Source: Spirosoma sp.
GTDB lineage: Bacteria; Bacteroidota; Bacteroidia; Cytophagales; Spirosomataceae
DNA: 64,000 bases
Assembly: GCF_026391055.1 (NCBI RefSeq)
Contig: NZ_JAPLET010000022.1
Location: 310,001-374,000 of the forward strand
Reading direction: 5' to 3'
A program made the translations under genes and the position numbers. The notes below the pieces were generated by a model. That model made no database searches. It had not been told where the DNA came from and was given only the letters and a program-made list of their open reading frames with translations. This document shows positions 16,801 through 22,993 of this stretch, one piece after another; within the stretch, counting starts at the first letter, position 1, and every line of letters starts with the position of its first letter.

Positions 16801-17849
16801 GTCTGAAATGGACGTTTGTTGAGATCGTATTTGATCACACCATCGCCATTCAGACCTATCCAGAGCACATTCGTTCGGTCGACTAGTAAAGAAAGGGCAG
16901 AAGACCGGCTAAGAGTGGCAGGTTGATTGAGCAGTGTGTTAAGCCCGTTTCGCGTACCGGCTTCATCCAGTAGAGGAACTAACCCGGCCCGGTCCGTAAA
17001 TCGGTTTTGATTAATATAATCAATGCCTCGATAATCTTTTGCAAAGAGCGGTATCGCCGTCGGCGGGCCCGGTATGGCTATTACCTGCCGTATCTGCCCG
17101 GTAGAAGGATTGAAAATGGCAAAGCGGCCCGGAAACCCAAGCAGTAATTCGCCCGTTGACCGTTCATGGAGTGCGAAAACTTCATTTTGAGGTAACCCCT
17201 GTACTGTATGATAACCGACAAATTGCCCTGAGACCGGATTGAACCGGAACAATCCGTCGTCGGCTGCCAGCCACAGTTGATTATGCCGATCGAGAAGCAG
17301 CGCATGGAGCGTCCGTTGACTGGTGTCGCCCCGTATAATCCAGTGACGATTCGAAACGGTACCGTTTGCATTGAGCCGAAAAAAGCCGTTTGTTTGCGTG
17401 GCTACCCACACATTACCCGCATGATCTGGCTGAATACCGATTACCTGATCGCGGCCTAAGGCCCGCCGGAAGGCGGGTGAGTTGGACACCCGTCTGGTCT
17501 GTTCGGTTACGGGGTCAAAGCAATCGACGTTGTTATTTTCCGTGCGAACCCAAAGTTTTTCCTGACGGTCATCTTTGATCTCGTAAATACTGCTAAATGA
17601 CAATGACCTGGCTCGTTGAGGGTCGTGCGTATATACACGAAAATGAATGCCATCATATCGGCACAGACCATCGCGGGTAGCCAGCCAGATGAAGCCTTGT
17701 TTGTCCTGAATTAATGATTTGACGAATCCCTGGGGTAAACCGTTGCGAACCGTCAGGTATTCCGGCTCGGAGGACGCCCACAACGGCACGGGTAAACTAA
17801 ACAGTCCAAACAGTATCCAGGAAAATGCCCAATGGGTAAGCCAGTGCAT
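13818..17849 (-). CDS. Hybrid two-component system protein (HTCS)
   Basis: A 1343-residue one-protein sensor and regulator. Order: signal peptide (about 1-26), a periplasmic double propeller of reg_prop repeats (to about 650), a Y_Y_Y domain (about 690-760), one membrane helix (about 771-795), HisKA with His831 in NITHEFRTP, an ATPase domain (IL-TNLLMNALKF, GTGIP, GGSGIGLAL), a receiver with Asp1138 (LIISDVLMPE), and an AraC-type HTH (about 1240-1340). HTCS proteins usually sense a glycan fragment and activate a polysaccharide utilisation locus. None is seen within the window; the nearest sugar gene is the GH65 at 31 kb. The ligand is therefore unknown. Confidence 0.93.
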   Translation of the reverse strand: MHWLTHWAFSWILFGLFSLPVPLWASSEPEYLTVRNGLPQGFVKSLIQDKQGFIWLATRDGLCRYDGIHFRVYTHDPQRARSLSFSSIYEIKDDRQEKLWVRTENNNVDCFDPVTEQTRRVSNSPAFRRALGRDQVIGIQPDHAGNVWVATQTNGFFRLNANGTVSNRHWIIRGDTSQRTLHALLLDRHNQLWLAADDGLFRFNPVSGQFVGYHTVQGLPQNEVFALHERSTGELLLGFPGRFAIFNPSTGQIRQVIAIPGPPTAIPLFAKDYRGIDYINQNRFTDRAGLVPLLDEAGTRNGLNTLLNQPATLSRSSALSLLVDRTNVLWIGLNGDGVIKYDLNKRPFQTWPYTQNFQTDWLTQQFSVPLNAVPAVIRQQSSASMRYQFDRQKNLWITSPEIAPYRYSPERQTFSPVQPTGIESRWLQNGQLQFTALSVGAQGELWGLLGPHNQAVVRHNPDKETFTAFPLPLPKNHPYSIMAMVVDGGRVYLATKNHGLLRADLSIKRLIQWHSGGTTERNLPGDALLCLAQDPIQYSYLWIGTFGEGLCRLDKLTGKIQRFPVGKAMSSNIIYAIRADGNGHLWLSTNRGLCRFDTRTMEARNYMADDGLPGEEFEQFHDVALPDGRLIFGGTGGYTTFNPRRVSEDPIKPVVALTALRINNQPVNATTPGSPIQQDINAVTELTLNHLQNFLSIDFSALEFNQSHKNQYRYKLVGLDKDWVYSGNQATATYTSLPPNTYTLIVNASNTSSIWSPHVHSLRIVISPPLWATWWAYTAYALLLTGAIILFVRVRINRIRMRSLIELRERESIQLKHLDEVKSRFFANITHEFRTPLTLILTPLEQVLNESTNSPYHNRLSLIYRNANRLLRLINELLDLAKLDAGNLTLSPAPADLQEFITRTVLVFTDEVQRKHIQLVQTHHFNQPYYWFDSDKVEKILTNLLMNALKFTDEHGSINVETAVSSTNLTASSAPVDLIKLVVQNTGTGIPKHQLPHIFNRFYQADPMTEQSVGGSGIGLALVKELVELMKGTITVESDLYSGTTFTVELPCRQARADLVTDGQGNNVGSASSKHRTSAQQNGQEDKMPYILLAEDDDDIASFILTTLSTEWRVLRVNNGKAGLEAAIMNGPDLIISDVLMPELNGYELCRQLKSNPITSHIPILLLTAKVSAESRLEGLNAGADDYLSKPFQVNELRARIRNRLAQQQQARHYFRSQLLREGYLPLASQAPEDDFMNRVYALLESHLDDSTFGVEPLAAAIGMSRMHLNRKIKAMTGLSPNELIRAVRLKRAAELLMTGASVSEVADRVGFDTPAYFSKVFKEHHQLTPSEYVEQHRQEMSK

Positions 17850-18006
17850 AATTGATATTAAGAGTTGCCCAATTCAGGCTGGATTAACTAGGTATTAAGG
17901 TCTGTTTAATCCATTGAGCCGATATTTTTAACTTTAAGGTAATAAGTTTTTGTTGAAAGTAAATAAATGAGGCCTTTTTCATTCATTTTTTACCCTAAAT
18001 CTTCTT

Positions 18007-18462
18007 ATGCGGATTCGCCTTTGTACGCCGGTTAAACAACCACTTAGTGCCGTTTGGGCCGGGTTTGACCGTTCACTTTTTAATCAGCTCAGTCCACCAT
18101 TTCCCCCTGTTGATGTAATTCGGTTTGATGGCTGTTTGCCGGGAGATGTTGTTCACTTGAGACTAAATTTCCTGCTGTTCCGTCAAGATTGGATCAGCGA
18201 TATTATTGATCAGCAGACGGGTGAAGACGAGATTTTCTTTGTTGATCATGGGGTTAAGCTGCCTTTTTTTCTATCGTACTGGCAACATCGGCACCGGTTA
18301 TGCCGGTTGCCCCAGCCGGGGACGAATCAAACGCTCGTGATTGACGATATTACATTTAAAACAGGTTTTTTGCTAACGGACTACTTGTTTTACCCATTAC
18401 TCTGGCTCCAGTTTGTGTACCGAAAACCCATTTACAAACGGGTGTTCCGTACACGTACCTAG
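18007..18462 (+). CDS. SRPBCC-like small protein
   Basis: A 151-residue soluble protein. The opening MRIRLCTPV, the pattern GFDRSLFNQLSPPFPPVDVIRFDGCLPGD, and the C-terminal YPLLWLQFVYRKPIYKRVF resemble SRPBCC/START-like ligand-binding proteins found next to envelope and lipid genes. The ligand is unknown. It is divergent from the HTCS gene and is followed by a symporter gene on the same strand, after a 190-base gap. I rate the family call as moderate, since no catalytic motif supports it. Confidence 0.55.
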   Translation: MRIRLCTPVKQPLSAVWAGFDRSLFNQLSPPFPPVDVIRFDGCLPGDVVHLRLNFLLFRQDWISDIIDQQTGEDEIFFVDHGVKLPFFLSYWQHRHRLCRLPQPGTNQTLVIDDITFKTGFLLTDYLFYPLLWLQFVYRKPIYKRVFRTRT

Positions 18463-18596
18463 TGCACAAATTATAGGTAATCCACTGATTAAGGCGCATA
18501 CTAAGGAGGATGTGCCATTTTTGCAAAAAAGAAATTAAGTCGACGCCAACTCGATCTTCTTAAGAGCATATATCTACGCTGTAAGCCAGGGGGGGC

Positions 18597-18627
18597 TTTT
18601 TGAACTGACCGGATTCTTTTACATTTG
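18597..18627 (+). promoter_or_regulatory. Promoter-like pair before the symporter
   Basis: TTTTTG at 18597-18602 and TACATTTG at 18620-18627 are separated by 17 bases. This fits the Bacteroidota layout of TTG at -33 and TAnnTTTG at -7. The ATG is at 18656, giving a leader of roughly 20 bases. Confidence 0.6.
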
Positions 18628-18655
18628 TCTACGAGGGGTCTTTTAATCTCACTTC

Positions 18656-19903
18656 ATGAAACTACCTAACCTAACAACACGTATTTTTCTGGGCATGGTG
18701 CTCGGTATTGCCATTGGTTACTTTTTTCCGGACACGGGTTCCGGATTTTCGGGGACTGATTTAAATATCCTGTCAAAAATATTCCTCCGGCTCATAAAAA
18801 TGATTATCGGGCCGCTTGTCTTTGCCACGCTCGTTGTAGGTATCGCCAAACTGGGTGATTTCGGTACAGTAGGTCGTATTGGACTTAAAACGCTTGCCTA
18901 TTTTTATTTCGCAACGATCCTCTCACTCGTTGTCGGGCTATTGGTTGTTAACATTATGCGCCCCGGCGAAGTGATGAACATCACTCAATTGCCCGCTAAA
19001 GGCACGGATGTTGGCGTAGAGGCTCAGAAAATGTCGTTCGAGAATTTCATTACGCACATTGTGCCAACAAGCTTCATTGATGCCCTGGCCAACAACGAAA
19101 TTCTCCAGATTGTGGTGTTCAGTATCTTTTTTGGTATTGCCGTGGGGGCCATTGGTGCACAGGGCAAGATCATGATAAAGGCACTGGATGCGTTGTCGCA
19201 TGTGATGTTCAAGGTAACGGGTTACGTTATGGCATTTGCTCCGTTTGGGGTATTGGGAGCCATTGCCGCCATTGTTGCTCAACAGGGGCTGGGTATTCTG
19301 GGGGGCTATGTTTACCTGATTCTCTGTTTCTTTGGGGGGTTGTTATTCTTCATCTTCGTCATTCTGGCGGCCATCTGTCTAGTGGTTGGCATACCCTATA
19401 TTGCACTGCTGAAGGAAATTCGTTCGGCGGTAATTCTGTCGTTTAGTACGGCCAGTTCAGAAGCTTCGTTTCCGCAAACGATTGAAGCACTACGCCGATT
19501 TGGCTGTTCAGAGCGCATTATTTCGTTTGTATTGCCCCTGGGATATTCGTTTAATTTGGATGGGTCGATGCTGTATATGACCTTCGCAACCGCGTTCATC
19601 GCCCAAGCTTATCATGTGCCCCTAAGCATTGAACAGCAGATAACCATGATGCTGACCCTGATGATAACTTCCAAAGGCATTGCGGGTGTACCTCGTGCGT
19701 CATTGGTGGTCATTGCCGGTACCATGTCGCTGTTCAACCTCCCCATCGAAGGGTTGGCCCTGTTGCTGGGTATCGACCAGGTGCTCGATATGGGCCGTTC
19801 GGCAACGAGTGTTGCCGGCAATGCAGTGGCTACCTGTGTGATTTCAAAATGGGAAGGGGAATTTCGTGTTCAGCCCGTTGAGAATGACGAAGTAACCGTT
19901 TAA
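18656..19903 (+). CDS. Dicarboxylate/amino acid:cation symporter (DAACS)
   Basis: A 415-residue membrane transporter of the DAACS family (GltP/DctA type), with about eight helices and two re-entrant hairpins. Signature segments are SSEASFPQTIEALRRFG, VLPLGYSFNLDGSMLYM, SKGIAGVPRAS and DMGRSATSVAGNAVAT. The last reads GN where aspartate transporters read GD; DctA proteins carry GN, so C4-dicarboxylates are more likely than aspartate or glutamate. That is inference from one position. A promoter-like pair lies upstream and a 14-bp hairpin terminator follows. Confidence 0.9.
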   Translation: MKLPNLTTRIFLGMVLGIAIGYFFPDTGSGFSGTDLNILSKIFLRLIKMIIGPLVFATLVVGIAKLGDFGTVGRIGLKTLAYFYFATILSLVVGLLVVNIMRPGEVMNITQLPAKGTDVGVEAQKMSFENFITHIVPTSFIDALANNEILQIVVFSIFFGIAVGAIGAQGKIMIKALDALSHVMFKVTGYVMAFAPFGVLGAIAAIVAQQGLGILGGYVYLILCFFGGLLFFIFVILAAICLVVGIPYIALLKEIRSAVILSFSTASSEASFPQTIEALRRFGCSERIISFVLPLGYSFNLDGSMLYMTFATAFIAQAYHVPLSIEQQITMMLTLMITSKGIAGVPRASLVVIAGTMSLFNLPIEGLALLLGIDQVLDMGRSATSVAGNAVATCVISKWEGEFRVQPVENDEVTV

Positions 19904-19936
19904 TAAAACATAAATGAATTATGTGGAATGGGTGCA

Positions 19937-19972
19937 GGAAGCTGTACTTTTAAGTACTAAAGTATAGCTTCC
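19937..19972 (+). terminator. Terminator after the symporter
   Basis: Arms 19937-19950 and 19959-19972 pair over 14 bases with a single G-T wobble and an 8-base loop. The hairpin begins about 34 bases past the symporter stop. No T-run follows. Confidence 0.6.
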
Positions 19973-19989
19973 CTTCACCTTTACACTAC

Positions 19990-20433
19990 ATGTTCATGAA
20001 TCAATCTGCTGTGCTGGAGACCGAACTGGCTCCTTATTTTACGACAAAAGCGCCTTTTCAATTTCCAATAGATTTTCGTGCCGGGTTTGTTAAGTACTGG
20101 CCTATTGTTTCGCTCGTCCTGCTCGTTCTGACATTGCCCGCTATTCTAATCTTTCTGGGCATAGGAACGGCATTTCTGCCATTTTCTTACCTGGGTGGTG
20201 TTGCCGCCGGTTTCGGCTATACCATCTCCATGGTGCTAACGATTGGGCGTGTAGTACTCTGGGCTCTGGCACTCTCCGGTTTGTTTAACCGCAAACGGCA
20301 GGGTTGGGTGTTAAGTTACTACGCCCAGTTGATCAGCATCGTGGCCAGTGTTTTTTCTTTTAGTGTTTTCGGCATCTTATTTGGCCTTTTATTTTTAATG
20401 CTTCTTTTTCAGGTTCGGGAATATTACAACTGA
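19990..20433 (+). CDS. Small membrane protein, function unknown
   Basis: A 147-residue protein with an extracellular or cytoplasmic N-terminal part (to about residue 35) and four hydrophobic helices (about 37-55, 60-85, 90-105, 115-142). I do not recognise the family. No motif suggests a reaction. It lies between the symporter terminator and its own hairpin, so it is transcribed as a single gene. The start may be codon 3 (MNQSAVLE). Confidence 0.6.
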   Translation: MFMNQSAVLETELAPYFTTKAPFQFPIDFRAGFVKYWPIVSLVLLVLTLPAILIFLGIGTAFLPFSYLGGVAAGFGYTISMVLTIGRVVLWALALSGLFNRKRQGWVLSYYAQLISIVASVFSFSVFGILFGLLFLMLLFQVREYYN

Positions 20434-20455
20434 GTAGCCCGGCCATTGATACATT

Positions 20456-20490
20456 AAAAGGTCGTGATTGTATAGATTACGGCCTTTTTT
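20456..20490 (+). terminator. Intrinsic terminator
   Basis: AAAAGGTCGT (20456-20465) pairs with ACGGCCTTTT (20479-20488) with one G-T wobble, followed by a T-run. It ends the small membrane protein gene. Confidence 0.75.
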
Positions 20491-20608
20491 ATTGCCGTCT
20501 ATATAGCCGGTTGGCTGTTCATCCGTAAATTGATTGCCAATAGTTATACGATAGCCGTAGTTTGATGCACTGCAAATTAGAACTCCCTAAACTAACTGAA
20601 CGTCGTTG

Positions 20609-21526
20609 ATGAATAACATCCTCGAAACTCACCACATTATCAAACAATACGCCGAGCATCGGGCTCTTGACGATGTCAGCTTGTCTGTCCCCAAAGGCTG
20701 TATCTTCGGGCTTCTCGGGCCAAACGGTGCCGGAAAAACGTCTCTTATTCGTATTATCAACCAGATTACGGCTCCCGATTCCGGCGATGTTATTCTGGAT
20801 GGCGAACGGCTTAATCCAAACCACATTAAGCGAATCGGGTATCTGCCCGAAGAACGGGGACTGTACAAAAAAATGAAAGTCGGCGAACAACTGCTGTATC
20901 TGGCTCAGTTAAAAGGGCTTACGGAGAAGCAGGCGATGGAAAAGCTGAAGATATGGTTTGTTAAGTTCGACATAAAAACCTGGTGGACCAAAAATGTTGA
21001 AGACCTGTCGAAAGGTATGCAACAGAAGGTACAGTTTGTGGCCACAGTCATGCACGAGCCGGATTTGATTATCCTGGATGAACCCTTCTCCGGCTTCGAC
21101 CCCATCAACGCGAACCTGATTAAAGACGAAATTCTGGAACTGCGGGATAAAGGCAAAACAATTATTTTTTCCACCCACCGCATGGAATCAGTGGAAGAGC
21201 TATGCGATAATATTGCCCTCATTAACCGGTCCCACAAAGTGCTGGATGGTCCCAAGCAGGCTATCAAGGAACAGTTCAAAACCCATACTTACCACGTTGA
21301 GTATCAGGGAAATCTTGATACGCTGTCGCCAGCCTTTACCGTTCTGAAAACCCGACCGACCGATGACGGGTTTACGCGGGCCGATATCAAGATTCCGCCC
21401 GATGCCGCTGTAAATGAACTCATTCGGCATCTGCTCGATCGGGTGGCGGTGCGCTCATTTGGCGAAAATATCCCGAGTATGAACGACATCTTTATTCAGG
21501 CCGTTGGCGAGGTGCCAACTACCTAG
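20609..21526 (+). CDS. ABC transporter ATP-binding protein (NatA-like)
   Basis: A 305-residue ABC ATPase. Walker A is GLLGPNGAGKTS, the signature is LSKGMQQKVQF, and Walker B is LIILDEPFSGFDP. The C-terminal extension (about 230-305) is typical of the NatA/DUF4162 branch of ABC-2 exporters. It works with the following membrane gene, 82 bases downstream. The ATG at 20609 is preferred over the TTG one codon earlier. The exported substrate is not known; sodium or a drug is possible for this branch. Confidence 0.92.
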   Translation: MNNILETHHIIKQYAEHRALDDVSLSVPKGCIFGLLGPNGAGKTSLIRIINQITAPDSGDVILDGERLNPNHIKRIGYLPEERGLYKKMKVGEQLLYLAQLKGLTEKQAMEKLKIWFVKFDIKTWWTKNVEDLSKGMQQKVQFVATVMHEPDLIILDEPFSGFDPINANLIKDEILELRDKGKTIIFSTHRMESVEELCDNIALINRSHKVLDGPKQAIKEQFKTHTYHVEYQGNLDTLSPAFTVLKTRPTDDGFTRADIKIPPDAAVNELIRHLLDRVAVRSFGENIPSMNDIFIQAVGEVPTT

Positions 21527-21608
21527 CACCAACTTACCCTGACTGATTCCGTTTGTCTACGATTCATTTTACAGCTTTCTCCGCCGACCGGGCTGGTCGG
21601 TATAACCG

Positions 21609-22934
21609 ATGAACACAATTTTTCTTATCATCAAACGAGAGTACATGGTTCGGGTTCGTAAAAAGTCGTTCATTATCATGACGATTTTAGGGCCGGTACT
21701 GATTTTTGGCTTCTATGCCATTATTGGCTGGGCCGCCGTTAGCTCGATCAATCAGAAAAAGATCGCCGTCGTAGACGAAAGCGGACGGTTCGTAAACCAG
21801 TTCAAAAACGACGACGAAACGGTCTTCGCTTACCCGAAAGAATCCCTGGCGGAAGCGAAAAAAACGTTCGTCAAACAGGGTTATAATGCGTTGGTCTTTA
21901 TTCCAAAGGACGTCATTGAGCAGCCTAAAACGGTAAAAATTTTCGCCGAAAAAAGCGTCAGTCTGGCACTCCAGAGCAATATTGAGCGGGCTATTGGCAA
22001 AGAGATTGAAACCATTAAGCTGAAAGAAGCAGGCATTACCCAGAAAATAATTCAGGATGCCAAGGTCAATGTCGACGCACAAACCATCAGCCTGAGCGAC
22101 GCGGGCGAAAAAAGCAACAACGGAATCGCCACGACGATCATTAGCGGATTCTGCGCCTTGCTGATTTATATCTCGGTGCTGATTTATGGCACTCAGGTTA
22201 TGCGGGGTGTTATGGAAGAAAAAACCAATCGGATTGTGGAGGTGATTATCTCATCGGTGAAACCCTTTCAGTTGATGCTGGGCAAGATCATTGGGGTAGC
22301 CCTGGTTGGTCTGACACAGTTCATGCTCTGGATTGTGCTCACGATAGGCCTCATGACGATAGGCTCCAGAATAATCAGCCAGCCTAAAGAAACGGCTCAG
22401 TCACAGATGGCAACCCGTATGAATGGCATGCCGGGCGGTCAGGAAGTACAGGCTAAAATGTCAACGGCTAAAAACCCGGTTGCCGACGTAATGGCAGCTA
22501 TTGAAACGCTGAATCTGCCGCTTATCGTTTCCTGTTTTCTCTTCTATTTTCTGGGGGGCTATTTGCTGTATAGCGCTCTGTTTGGGGCTGTAGGGGCCGC
22601 TGTCGATAACGAGACCGAAACGCAGCAGTTCATGTTTCCGATTATGATGCCCATTATTGCGGCCATTGCCTTTGCCCAGATTGCCGTTCGTGATCCCGAC
22701 GGACCACTGGCTTTCTGGACCTCCATGATTCCCTTCACCTCGCCCGTGGTCATGATGGTCCGTATTCCATTTGGCGTTCCAGTCTGGGAACTGGCCCTAT
22801 CCATGGCGCTTCTGGTGCTTGGCTTTGTAGGAACGACCTGGCTGGCCGCCCGTATTTACCGGGTCGGTATCCTGATGTATGGCAAGAAAGTCTCCTTCCG
22901 CGAACTCTCGAAATGGGTATTTTATAAAGGGTAA
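21609..22934 (+). CDS. ABC-2 type permease (NatB-like)
   Basis: A 441-residue ABC-2 permease. A first helix (about 18-40) precedes a large extracytoplasmic domain (about 45-175), followed by five or more helices. GTQVMRGVMEEKTNRIVEVI just before the TM bundle is the family's typical amphipathic stretch. It forms the membrane part of the exporter with the preceding ATPase and ends in a strong hairpin shared with the opposite strand. Confidence 0.9.
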   Translation: MNTIFLIIKREYMVRVRKKSFIIMTILGPVLIFGFYAIIGWAAVSSINQKKIAVVDESGRFVNQFKNDDETVFAYPKESLAEAKKTFVKQGYNALVFIPKDVIEQPKTVKIFAEKSVSLALQSNIERAIGKEIETIKLKEAGITQKIIQDAKVNVDAQTISLSDAGEKSNNGIATTIISGFCALLIYISVLIYGTQVMRGVMEEKTNRIVEVIISSVKPFQLMLGKIIGVALVGLTQFMLWIVLTIGLMTIGSRIISQPKETAQSQMATRMNGMPGGQEVQAKMSTAKNPVADVMAAIETLNLPLIVSCFLFYFLGGYLLYSALFGAVGAAVDNETETQQFMFPIMMPIIAAIAFAQIAVRDPDGPLAFWTSMIPFTSPVVMMVRIPFGVPVWELALSMALLVLGFVGTTWLAARIYRVGILMYGKKVSFRELSKWVFYKG

Positions 22935-22936
22935 AT

Positions 22937-22990
22937 GGTGAAGTGAATGAAATGGGTGGAGTCGACTCTACCCATTTCACCCACTTCACC
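22937..22990. terminator. Long two-way hairpin between convergent genes
   Basis: Arms 22937-22957 and 22970-22990 pair with two mismatches, and the centre (22959-22968, GAGTCGACTC) is a perfect palindrome. The hairpin separates the NatB-like gene from the convergent metallopeptidase-barrel gene, so it can serve both. Confidence 0.7.
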
Positions 22991-22993
22991 AAA

